In this document: positions 1 through 44,706 of the stretch, piece by piece
Position numbering within the stretch: position 1 is the first letter of the stretch
Layout: every line of letters begins with the position of its first letter
Origin: Glandiceps talaboti
Taxonomy: Eukaryota > Hemichordata > Enteropneusta > Spengelidae
DNA length: 64,000 nucleotides
Assembly (NCBI RefSeq): GCF_964340395.1
Contig: NC_135555.1
Location: 308,001-372,000, forward strand
Direction: 5' to 3'
The notes under the pieces: generated by a model
What the model was told of the DNA's origin: nothing
The model's input: the letters and a program-made list of their open reading frames with translations, nothing else
Databases searched by the model: none
Position numbers and translations under genes: made by a program

Positions 1-597
1 CTTGTTGTGCACAAGTATAGCCACACACTCAAACGAGTTGTAGTGGAATGATATTCTTATCTAGGTGTTCAAAGTAGGGTTTGATACCTCCCAGTACTGT
101 TAGATATATTAAGATAATTTCAATATTACAAAAAGACATGAGAGTAAACTTCCGTTTCATTTGTGTGTGTAAAATTGTGTTGCTCTGATACAAACAATAG
201 AGTGTAAAAATGTCAACACAGAGGGCGCCAATCATTGAACCCCTACATCTTCAGCTAAACATGCATCGTCTGCAATAATATCACACAGTGATACAGGTGG
301 CTGATAAAACTAACCAGCGCAATATTGTTCAAACCAAAAATTTACCACACAGAGATTCTAAATGTTCTGAAATGTATATTAAGCATTTTGAAATGTATTT
401 TAATTAATGAACTGTTGGAAGATTACAAGAAAGTCAAAATGTAGAAGAAAAATGTGAAAGTGTTTAATCAAATGATTTTATCATACACCTGTGCCTGTAA
501 AATAAATTTTGCTACTTTTCTAAGCTATTCACTCATACATAGTTCATTTAATTTGGGAATGATTTGCATGATGGTCTATTGATAATATGGATGTAAT
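1..597. other. No recognised feature
   Basis: AT-rich sequence without a recognisable exon, repeat array or RNA gene. If the LPCAT-like gene begins upstream of the window, this is intronic. Confidence 0.5.
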
Positions 598-1253
598 TAG
601 TCCCCGCCGGACGAAGTCCGGGACGGGGACTTATGGATTGGGTTCCATCTGTCTGTGCATCCGTCCGTCCGTCCGTCCGCAGCCGTTTCTTGGAGATGCC
701 TCAACCGATTTCTTTCAAACATGGTACAGGGGCAACATACAATGGCATACATATGCACGTCAATTTGTTTCATGATACGATCCAATATGGCCGCCTAGCA
801 GCCATTTTGTTTGCAAATTTTCCCTGTCTAAAGCCATAACTCGGACATGTTTGAACAGATCTCATTCAAAGTTGGTTTTAGGATAGTGTTCTATGACATA
901 CATGTGCATATCCATTTTCATCGTGATACGATCCAATATGGCTGCCTGGCAGCCATTTTGTTTGCGAATTTTCCATGTCCAAAGCCATAACTCAGACATG
1001 CTTGAACAGGTCCCCCCACCCCCCATACCCGTCCTATTCTTTATTGTTGAATGGTTTATTCCATAACGTCATCTTGAGGAGTAGGCATGTCCCATGTCCA
1101 ATGAGCAGACACAACATATCTAAGTCTGTTTGATTTAGGTTCACAAGTGTTGTTGCATGATCAGAGTAGTGATATCAAGAAAATGACAACATAAACTGCC
1201 AGTTCCTTAAAACCCAATCATAGCGGGGACTATGTCATTCTCAATGACTTGTT
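598..1253 (+). mobile_element. Element A1, HINE/DINE-like non-autonomous element (full-length copy)
   Basis: The 5' end is an imperfect hairpin at 599-631 (AGTCCCCGCCGGAC, loop GAA, GTCCGGGACGGGGACT). It is followed by a short (CCGT)n tract near 658-680 and about two 150-bp subrepeats carrying 'AAGCCATAACTC'. Near the 3' end GCGGGGACTA (1223-1232) is the inverse complement of the 5' TAGTCCCCGC, and it is followed by a perfect 6-bp-stem hairpin at 1234-1248 (GTCATT/AATGAC). A 5' hairpin, microsatellite, tandem core, 3' sub-terminal inverted repeat and 3' hairpin match the published plan of HINE/DINE (Helentron) elements. Flanking T residues fit TT insertion. No protein is encoded. Confidence 0.6.
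599..631 (+). repeat. 5' terminal hairpin of element A1
   Basis: Two GC-rich arms pair around a GAA loop with a small bulge. The second family member has the same structure with compensated length at 17611-17642. Confidence 0.7.
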
Positions 1254-2565
1254 AATAATAAATTGGTCAGTGTATTGAATAATGAAAATGTATAGAAAAT
1301 ATTTTGTTGCCATACTTGATTTTATCCCACGTAAATAGAAAAATACAAATCTCAAAGTATATGATTTGGAAGTATGGACATACGGAGAGAGCATGTTATC
1401 TTAGCCTTTGATAAAGTTTAGACAAAATAGATACTTAATTTGGGGGAAGGGAATGTTGCTGCACAATGTTAAAGTGAATTAGAATTTTTGATGAAAATAT
1501 TACTAGCATCTCCCTGTTAGCATGATTAACTTACTATACTTAGATGTCATGCTGACATAGTTCTGAATGTGTAAAAGAAAGAATCAACTTTGTATGGCTT
1601 TCAAGATGCTACTGTTATCAAGTCTTCTCAGACATTGATCTACCACATTAATACTTATATGCCAGCATACTCCATTTATCATTTTATATCAATCCAACAT
1701 CACCATATTTGTATGCGACATAGTATACTCCATACAAACATGTTGCTGGTACAACAGGAAAGTGTATTTTCTCTGCAAACTGTGTAGTGTATTTTCTATG
1801 TACATACAATGTACATAGATAGATACAACATTTCATAACATCCAATGTACATAGATAGATACAACATTTCATAACATCCAAAAGCTAGCACATCATTGAG
1901 TAGTAAGCATGGGGTGCAGCTATGAAGTGTGCGCTGCAAGCAGCTACAAGCAATGTATGGGAGCAATTGTGCCATTATGTCATATCTGTCCTGTGATAAA
2001 ACTCTTTTGCTATCTTTCTATCACCTTATACATATCTGTGTCATTAAATAATCAAATGCTGCATGGTTATTAATTGCAGTTACCAACATTATAACAATGA
2101 AATTATGGTTGTGGAGTGGCATTAGTCTCTATACCCTATCTTTCATAAATATTGCATGGTCCAATTGTCTTGACAATAATGAATCAGTCTGTTATTTCTT
2201 TGTAGGGGTTGTAGAGGCAACATGTTCACACTCACAATCACTTGTCATTGTGACAAACTGAAATACTACATTTACATGTACATATACATACCATATTATA
2301 AAATTCATTCATATGACTCCTCCATCAACAGGGAAACTAAATCATATTTTAACTTTTTTCCTTTGATATGTACATGGCTTGCTAAAAACAGATGATACAT
2401 TATGTAAATTGCAAACTTTAATAAATAGTGAAATACTCACTTCACTTTGATGGCAGAGGTGTCATCATTTTCCTTGCTTTCAGAGTGCTGGTACGTATGG
2501 ATTGCTAAGCATGCTAGCTTCTCTGCCTAGATTTATTTTTGTTTTTGATATATCTTTTACACTAG
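1254..2565. other. Upstream intron or flank, no exon found
   Basis: AT-rich, low-CpG sequence before the first recognised exon. I looked for an exon encoding the LPCAT N-terminal membrane segment and found none. The only structured item is a 36-bp direct duplication at 1810-1881. Confidence 0.5.
1810..1881. repeat. Direct duplication, 2 x 36 bp
   Basis: Two adjacent near-identical copies of a 36-base unit beginning TGTACATAGATAGATACAAC. Confidence 0.85.
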
Positions 2566-35979
<33,414 letters not shown>

Positions 35980-36620
35980 AGTAATGTCCAATATCAAGAA
36001 ATTCTCACAATGGTTTCAACCCACCTTTTCATTCTTACATTTTCATTAAACTAAGCAAAATTGTGCAAGGTTAGACTAAGTTTATCACTAACAAATACAG
36101 TAAACAAGGACTCATATCGCTAAATCATTGACCAAACAACGATTTTAAATTTATGGAATATATGGATTTTGCTGTTGCATTTTTTGACAGATTTGACATG
36201 ATAAAACTTTACATTTACAAAAAGTGTACATTTTGTGATAATATTTAAAGAATGCTAGCACAGAAACTCTGTCATTTATCAGGTGTAAAAGGAGAATTGG
36301 GTCCACTTTCTCTGTATGTACATAAAAATGTAGGCTTCTGTCTGGCAGCTGAATGAATACAAGTAGTAATTTCAATTAATGTAATTTCCATTATTTTGTT
36401 GATTGAAGTTTTGATTTTGTTTTTTAAATTGTTTGTAAAAGTTAACAAGGGTTTGCTGTTATTTTTCTGATTTTATGTTTTGATCATTGATATTTTTGTA
36501 TGTGTAAAATTTCTGTAAAATATGCAAATGTGGTAGTATGAAGCCTTGTTTATTTCATCCTACAACCATTCCCACAATCATTACAGTTCATCAAATAAAG
36601 AAAGGTGTGATATATTACTT
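35980..36620 (+). other. Probable 3' UTR of the LPCAT-like gene
   Basis: This AT-rich non-coding sequence follows the stop codon. A canonical AATAAA lies at 36594-36599, and an ATTAAA at 36045-36050 could give a shorter form. The end near 36620 is inferred from the usual 10-30 base distance between AATAAA and cleavage. Confidence 0.5.
36594..36599 (+). terminator. Candidate polyadenylation signal AATAAA
   Basis: Canonical hexamer about 615 bases after the LPCAT-like stop codon on the coding strand, followed by a T-rich stretch. It is the best candidate, but AATAAA is frequent by chance in AT-rich DNA. Confidence 0.4.
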
Positions 36621-39560
36621 TTGAGAATGCAACTTTAATACCCATTTTTTGTGAACACAGGAAAGTTAGTGAATGATGTTCAAAGAATGACACTTGTAAC
36701 TTACCAATGTGATTACATGAAAGATAATCTTTCCTACAGCATAATCTCACTTAACACATAACCATCCATTTAAAATAATTGATATAACAAAAGGGGAAAT
36801 GTGGACAGTGTTTAGGTATATACTATTCACCCTAGCTCAAACATTATTTTTACACGTCAATATTTATTTGATGTTATATTTGTTGAATATATCTGGAGAT
36901 ATTTCTTGTGTATATCCAATTGTGTAGATATTTACACATTAGTAGCAAAGTTGTCAAGAAAAGTAAGTAATATCTCTTATTTCCATACATAAAGGGCCCA
37001 AAAAATTTTATTTCACTAGTATAGATTTTTTTGGAGGTTAAAAAAACTGTAGTTTATTCATCATGTAAAATTTTGATGTCGGCTTATGAGTTTATTAAAG
37101 TGAACTATTTTTTGGTTGCCACATTTTGTTCCTATACTGATTAAAATTTTTTTAGTACAATGTGTTGTATTTGTAAACTATTTTTTGCTATTCAATTTTG
37201 GTGAAAGACACATGGAAAGTTAATAAGGCTACTTCATTCAAGGGAAGGATGGTGAACATCTATAGTCATGTAATAAACAGAATTCATATGTCCTTCAATC
37301 TCTATTGTTCAAAACAGTCTATATTTATTTGCTGGCTAAAATGTTTTATTTACAGTCAAAATGTCAAGAAACTTTCAGTGGTTAACATTTTGTGTAGTAA
37401 ATAGTGTAGCAATGTTTTAGTCATTTTGAATGGGACTCAAGTTTTCGAACGTGGATCTATTATCATCAATATGTGTTCTTCTAAAATATGGAAGAAAAGT
37501 GTGGTACTGTTCAAAGAAGATATGAATCACCCATTTTGAAAATATCACTTATCGGTAATATCAATCTGCGTGGTATATCAGCATCTTCAATGAGAGTGTG
37601 TTTTATCAAGTTGATGTAACCTATCAGAAAATCAACCATCCATCATAAACATCTAAAATACCATCACTGTAATGCACTATGATGATGGCAATGATATCTG
37701 ACTTTTATAAGCTTCACACATTTTGATCTTTGGCTATTTTTATTTGTCAAATTATCTTTCATTTTTTGTCAAATTTCTCGATGGATCAACAGTTCTGTAG
37801 TTTTTATGGTTATATTCTATTCTATTCTATTCTATGCTCGTGAGAAAGAACTTTAAAGTATTTACCAAGTTTGATTCACTAGCCCCATCTTAATGTAGAA
37901 CATCTTACCTGAGGAAGAATAGGTGTGTGTTTTACACATAGAAAGGTTACAGTGTAGATGTCATGTGACCTGTTCACCTGGACCCACTCCTGAAATATAC
38001 ATTGTGACGTAATGAAGCTTTGTTTATGTTATTTTGACACACACTTTTTTATTTTACATAAATGATGGACAAGCAATCATAATCAAACGAATGAAATTAA
38101 ACAACAGAATAAATCAGAAGAAAACTGCAAATCCATTATTTTTCAGTGCCACAACAGGATTGAGGTCAGGAGAATTTCAGAACAGAATATGTCCACACAG
38201 CACATATAGGATTAAGTCAGGAGGGTTTCAAGAAATCTCTCAAAAAATTCCGAAATAAAGTCAGGACTGTTTCAGGAATGGTTCAGGATGTGTTTTTGTC
38301 TACACAGATTTCAAACTATCTGAATCCTACCTCAGGAAGGATTTGTCATGTAGAGATGGGGCTAGTGTCTCAATTACATCCCCAAAGTTTGAAAAGTGAC
38401 ACCTGATATACAAATGGCTATGCTTCACAAAAGTTAGGCAGTTATTTCCGATCAACCATTTGACTTATATTAAAAGCCATGGCATTAATACTATTGCACA
38501 AAAATGGTAATTTTCTTCTATTTAGAGCTATCAATCCAATAGTGCCATTTGATATATTACATGTAACATAGCTTCCACACCAAAGACATCTGAGCATATT
38601 GTTAAAGATGTCTTCCTATAGATTTTAGAGTGTAAATTTGTACTTAGTGATTTTAGTGTGTATCAAGAGAATGACTTTTATGTAGATATAGCTTCCAAAA
38701 TGTATGATTGTGAAGTTTGTGTGATATCATTAAAAAGAATAGGACTTTAGAATTTGTCCATTCTAGATCTGTTATTAAAGTAATGTAAGAAACTGAGTTT
38801 TTATGCAACATTCAGAGCAAAGTTACACAGCTGGGGGAACATCATATCAGTGTCTCCATGTACCATGTTTTAGCATAATGTAGTCTAAAAACTGGTCCAC
38901 TGGCAACAATTTTCTATACATTTAGTATACCTTTAAAGCATTTGCAGTCGTGGTGTTGATAACTTGGAAACACTACCATCTCACGAAAGCTAATTTACAA
39001 CTAAACCATAATAAATATTTAATCCTTTATTGTTAACAACTGTATACATTTCAACAATAAATGTGTGCCTTGGTTGAGACGAAATATCGTACAGTTGCAT
39101 AAGTTCATACAGTTTAATACGTAAGTCACATACATAACAACATTGTATATCTATTTCTGAAATAAAACAGTTGAAATACATGTATTATATTTTAAGTAAA
39201 TCTATTCATTTATCTGTCAGTGACTGTGGGACAGAGACACAACATATTTGTGATTTGTCAAGTTGATATTCCATGAAAATTATGCTATTGAAGTGGTCTA
39301 TAAATTTGCTACCTGTTTAGTATTACTGTATCTAGTGATTTTGAAAATATACCCTGATTTGGCTTGCTTTATTACTTTGAACCACTTTACACAAGTCAAC
39401 CATAACAGTTGCAGCTATCTGATAGCCACACAGATTCTCTTTCATTTTCCCATGTGCTAACATTCAAAAAAGAATATACTGTGGTATCATTTCACATAGG
39501 CTAAATGAAATAGACAGATGGCTGCTCATGCCCAACTCAAACCCTCGCTCTTTGCCATTT
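36621..39560. other. 3' flank without recognised genes
   Basis: AT-rich sequence downstream of the putative polyadenylation site. A short (TATTC)n tract lies near 37812-37834. CpG is intermediate between the gene and the right half of the window. No exon was recognised. Confidence 0.5.
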
Positions 39561-40420
39561 GTCCTGCCCAAATGGTAGATATATCGGATAGTCCTGTCCA
39601 GAAGGCAGCTACATCAGATAGTCTCACAGAAGGTAGATATGTCAGATAGTCTTATCCAGAAGGTAGAGATGTCAACCCTACCCAAATGGTTGATATGTCA
39701 GATAGTCTTACCCAGAAGGTATGTATGTCAGATAGTCCTATCCAGAAGGTAGATATGTCAGATAATCTTATCCAGAAGGTAGAGATGTCAGGCCTACCCA
39801 AATGGTTGATATGTCAGATAGTCTTACCCAAATGGTTGATATGTCAGATAGTCTTACCCAGAAGGTATGTATGTCAGATAATCCTACCCAAAAGGTAGAT
39901 ATGTCAGATAGTCTTATCCAGAAGGTAGAGATGTCAGGCCTACCCAAATGGTTGATATGTCAGATAGTCCTGCCCAGAAAGTAGGGATGTCTGATAGTCC
40001 TATCCAGACGGTAGCTATACCAGATCAGATATCCATGTCCAGAAGATAGTCCTACCCAGAAGGTAGGGATGTCAGATAGTCCTACCCAGACAATAGATAT
40101 ATCAGATAGTCCTACCCAGATGGTAGAGATGTCAAATAGTCCTACCCAGAAGGCTGATATGTCAGATAGTACTACCCAGAAGGTGGGGATATCAGATAGT
40201 CCTACCCAGATGGTAGAGATGTCAAATAGTCCTACCCAGATGGTAGAGATGTCAAATAGTCCTACCCAGAAGGCTGATATGTCAGATAGTACTACCCAGA
40301 AGGTGAGGATATCAGATAGTCCTACCCAGATGGTAGCTATACCAGATCAGATATCCCTGTCCAGAAGATAAGCCTACCAAAAAGGTAGATATAGTCGTGC
40401 CCAGAAGGTAGAGAGATATA
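39561..40420. repeat. 30-bp minisatellite (about 28 copies) with higher-order blocks
   Basis: Units near CAGATAGTCCTACCCAGAAG plus GTAGATATGT. Frames read MSDSPTQKVD-like decapeptides. Several units carry the deletion variant (GGCCTACCCAAATGGTTGAT) that shifts the frame. Multi-unit blocks recur, for example the stretch around 40106-40200 again near 40226-40320. No start context, splice sites or unique flanking coding sequence support a gene. Confidence 0.93.
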
Positions 40421-41254
40421 CTAGGGGACCCTTCTGTAGTCGACTGTCCTCTACCTAGCTACGCAAATCGCATATAGATACTTAGTTCAGGAATCGTAGT
40501 AATACGAATGCTTTCAAAGGATCATTATACCATGTCCAGGATTAAAGCTAGCATTTGAAGCTTACATGGATTCTGGGTATCATTACTCGCAGAATCAATA
40601 AATAAGTTGATGCGCCCATTTTTAAAGAGCACTACCATTAGTAAGGAAATGATGACTTCGGCAGTTCATGTTCTGGCCGTATTTTCCTACAACCTTATCC
40701 ACAAGTTGCTCACTAAAAACAGTTAACAACAGTCTTTTTGCTTGACTAATTGTTCTTTTCTCTTTCCTTCTTCTTACTTTTACTTTTTTGAATGGTTTAG
40801 AAAACTGTGAGTAATACTCATCTGATCACTGTACAGTGTATTGAATACAATTCTGAATTTGCTGTCCCCATCATGAAGTCACAAATGCCTGACACTATAG
40901 GTTTAAATATGTATGGTTTTGGAACTGAAAGCATATTGATTACATCTAAGTATTCCACAACATTCTGAATTTCTTTGCAGTTTCATGAAGTCACAAATGT
41001 CTTACATTTACATGTGTATTGGTAATGCATTTGGTGTAGGAAAGTGAAAGCTATATTTGTCAGACCTCAGTGTGCATAAAATCCTTAGTTTGCTAGCACT
41101 TCATGACATCACAAATGTCTGACATTAGATAGTTATTGTGTTATGAGTATAAATAGATATTTGAATACACTATGTAGGTGATGTGATGTCCTTAGATACT
41201 CCCCACAAATGTCCCCACTACAGTTTTTCACAAATCACGCATGTGAATGTGTGT

Positions 41255-41545
41255 TTACTCTGTGTCTGTGTTTCTGTGTATGTATCAGTGAATGACAGTT
41301 AAAACCACCACATCAAATGCCTTGGTATTAAGTGATGACTACTTATGGTGTCTAGTTGGGAAATAAACAAGATTATACCACATGTGTATGATTACATGTA
41401 TGGTCAAAATGTTTTATTTTGTTTTGTTTTCTAAAAAACTTCCTCTACAACTACTAAGTTGTTTGGGCTGAAATAGTAACATAATAGTAGTACCAAAAGA
41501 AATATTACAGTTGTGCTACAGTAACAAAAAAATTTGTACTCTTTT
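41255..41545 (+). mobile_element. Family B remnant, copy B8
   Basis: A TG/CTGTG-rich start near 41255-41285 is followed by the B-core words 'CTTATGGTGTCTAGTTGGGA' and 'TTGGGCTGAAAT'. The 3' end is ACAGTTGTGCTACAGTAAC at about 41508-41526. The 5' hairpin is missing. Confidence 0.5.
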
Positions 41546-41576
41546 TAGTTATTGTATGGGGCAGGATATTGTGCAC

Positions 41577-41750
41577 TTTTTTTTTTTCTTTTTTTTTTTC
41601 TTTTTTTTTTTGGGGGGGGGGGGCATGAAATTTTTATACTTTTGAAAGGGGGGGGGGGAGGTTGTGAAATTTTGGTCTCAGTGGATGGGGGGGCCAGGAA
41701 AAAAACCAAGTCAGAGATAATTTCTCCCCAGCCCCCCCCCCCCCCCTGCC
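41577..41750. repeat. Low-complexity T-, G- and C-run patch
   Basis: Runs of T interrupted by C, then G runs of about 13, 11 and 7 bases and a C run of about 15 near 41732-41746. The G runs could form quadruplexes, and the patch is prone to sequencing and assembly error. Confidence 0.85.
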
Positions 41751-41765
41751 GTAAATTCTGTCCGG

Positions 41766-43765
41766 TCCCTAAACTTCAAACGCACGAATTTACTTTCTAC
41801 GTAAAAAAAAATTAATTTAATTTTTAAAACTTTCACAACTTCTTCTGTCTTGTATGTACATGGTTACTTACCTCCACCTACTTAAAGAGTATTAAATCCA
41901 AATTCTTAAGGATGCTGATATCTATAAATATTCCACTCTTGTGTATATTTTTTGTGGGATAAATTCATGTTCTACACAGAAAGCCTGCATGTTTTTGTAG
42001 CATACTGCATTCTACATAAAAAGCCGCTGTTTTTTTTTAATTCAAAGCATTCTACACTCTACAACGTCGTTCCATGTGTTTCCATGCTATGTAGTATATG
42101 AAGTTATTAGAGAAATGTGTACTACCCGTTATTTGTGAAAAGAAAAGTACTAGTATACTTTAGATTGTTGACGCCATAATTCCCTTATGCCCTCATATCT
42201 TGTGTATAATGTGACAGCGCAAGTCGACAAATACATAAATTTATAGGTCTGAAAGTTCCATTATCTTGTGTGCATATAATGTAATTTTGTATCCTCAATT
42301 AATATATGACCTAATACTATTAGAGGTTTTGGGTGCTAGGAACCTACCCTCACTATATCGCATCAAAACTTTGGTGCAGTTATTTGAGGATCGTATTTTC
42401 TATTATGATGAAAACGTTCCTAGTATTGTGACTTCCATCTTCAGAATATAACATTTCATTCGTATTTAATAGTGTAAGGAAATGTTTAACATTCCAGTGG
42501 ACACCGCAGACTCTCGTGATAATTGAAGCATTTTCTTTCACTTATGTCCGACACTGTCCCATCTCCTCATTTATCATTTCCTGGGCACTAAATGTATCAA
42601 TTTTGACGTGTCCCTCTGTTATCAACGTTGAGCTCAGATGGCGTATTATTTGGCAATTTTCGGCGTAATCTAGGTAAAGTAGCAGTTTAAAGGCGCTCTT
42701 GATGTCACGTGATCAATTCAAACACTAAGTAATATGTTTGCTATCTCTGCGGAGCAGCTGGTACATGAATCTTAGGAGATATGCACATGATTTATTCATG
42801 AACCAAAGTAGTTTAGGGACTCTTTACATGACTGTCGTTATTTTTAGTCAAATAATGAAATAAATGGTTCATTACAATCATTCGACTTTGTATATCAGAT
42901 GCATTATTAAAAGAGTTTGTTAATGTACAATAATGATTCCGTGCTCTTGACTTCGGATACTCATCTCTACGACAATTCCGATTTCCAATTTTGGAACAAG
43001 TTCAAATTGCAATCTCTTAGGTAGAAGGCTATGGTCAGTGTGAATTCACTGTTTATTTGCCTAGCGGGAAAGTGCACATGGCGACAAAATCACACACTTT
43101 GATTATCAAATCACTGGTCTGGACTGTATAATGCATGAGAGAGATCATAAGTGTACAAGATTATGAATGAATATATGAATATTTTATTACTGTGTTGATT
43201 GTATTGTTGACACAAGCTTAAAAAACATTTTTACACCATCGTTCAAATATTGATACAATTTCGATGCGATGCACCTAAGCCCACAAGCAGTGTGGACATG
43301 TCAACCTGTAGGCCATCATTTAAGCAAACAGTGTATTTGATAACTACACAAGGCTACTCCTACATAATGATAGATAGCTTCTATGGAAAAAATAATGGAT
43401 GACCCTTTGCTTTACAATTGAAATAACACAAACGACAGCCTGCAGACAAGCTTATTAGGATTGTCTTACTGCACTTACAAATTCACCATGCCATGTATGC
43501 TCTTCATGGATTTAGATGAACGTTTTCAGTGAAATAAAAAACGAGTTGTCACGATACTAAATATGTATTCATGTCGGTAAAACTACATGTCATCGAATAC
43601 CAATGTAAGTTTACGTGATTACCATAGTTTAGTTTATTGTATATATCTTTCCCTCGCAGCATATGTGTCAATTCTTGAAAAAAGAAGTATACAAGAATAG
43701 AATACTAGCGTCAATTCGACCCTAAGTTATACTACTTAAATCTTTGTTTTGTTCTGTAAAGTGAC
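41766..43765. other. CpG-richer intergenic DNA, no gene recognised
   Basis: I see no splice-bounded exon or repeat array. CpG becomes frequent from about 42000 (about 20 CpG counted by eye in 42061-42720). Confidence 0.5.
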
Positions 43766-43767
43766 TT

Positions 43768-43840
43768 GCGCGCGCGCGCGCGTGTGTGTGTGTGTATGTA
43801 TGTATGTATGTATGTATGTATGTATGTATGTATATGTATG

Positions 43841-43872
<32 letters not shown>

Positions 43873-43943
43873 TGTATGTATGTATGTATGTATGTATGTA
43901 TGTATGTATGTATGTATGTATGTATGTATGTATGTATGTATGT
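43768..43943. repeat. Compound microsatellite (CG)n-(TG)n-(TATG)n
   Basis: About 14 bases of alternating CG, then TG, then about 148 bases of TATG repeats with two TATA interruptions. Confidence 0.97.
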
Positions 43944-44067
43944 AGAACAAATAAATGCATAAGGAACTTGTGAGACAGTCCGAATAAATATATGTGAAAT
44001 CCGACGTTTCGAATAAAAATTCTTTTTCAAGGTACTTATAGGCAATACATATTAGGTAAATACCTGA

Positions 44068-44069
<2 letters not shown>

Positions 44070-44099
<30 letters not shown>

Positions 44100-44114
44100 T
44101 TGTGTGTGTGTGTG
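44070..44114. repeat. (TA)n-(TG)n microsatellite
   Basis: A short TATATATA tract followed by interrupted TG repeats. Confidence 0.9.
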
Positions 44115-44619
44115 ATCGTTGAGTAGTGTGCTCATGATTATTCTACCTCCACCTTGTTTAAAAGATTTTTTTTATTCGAAATGTCCGTGATTTTACTTAT
44201 TATTAGGGACAGAATAATCTAGAATTTTCGCACTCTTATGCACCAGCGATCGCGTGTTTGCTTTAGCATTTTTTGTGAACGGCTGAACAGTTGCTTTCCT
44301 ATAAATCTGCCTTAATTGAAGTCAGTCATATCAGATGAATAGGCTTACTATTTAGACGATAGAAAATAATGAGTACAGCAATATTAATTGGCATCGTCAC
44401 ATAGTTGAGTTTGGTCATGAGCTATCTAGTCAGAGAGATATTTCCTATTACAATTACATTCCTCGTACAAATATGTAGTATTTTCTATATGAGTATTGTA
44501 CTATACGCAACAAAAGAGCTAATATCGGTAACATCTAACGACTGTACTATTGGTCAACAGATTGCCTTTTAGGGCGCATGTTATTTCAAACCTCATGGAA
44601 GCCAGAGCACATGGGTCAC

Positions 44620-44706
44620 ATGTATGTATGTATGTATGTATGTATGTATGTATGTATGTATGTATGTATGTATGTATGTATGTATGTTTGTTTGTTTGTT
44701 TGTTTG
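44620..44706. repeat. (TATG)n-(TTTG)n microsatellite
   Basis: About 66 bases of TATG followed by five TTTG units. Confidence 0.95.

Noticed and set aside
2484-2490. A 7-base stretch with a good acceptor (TTTTCCTTGCTTTCAG) and donor (GTACGT), a possible micro-exon before the HX4D exon
   Set aside because: Splice-like signals are common by chance in AT-rich DNA. Seven bases carry no protein similarity, and the upstream exon needed to test the phase is not visible.
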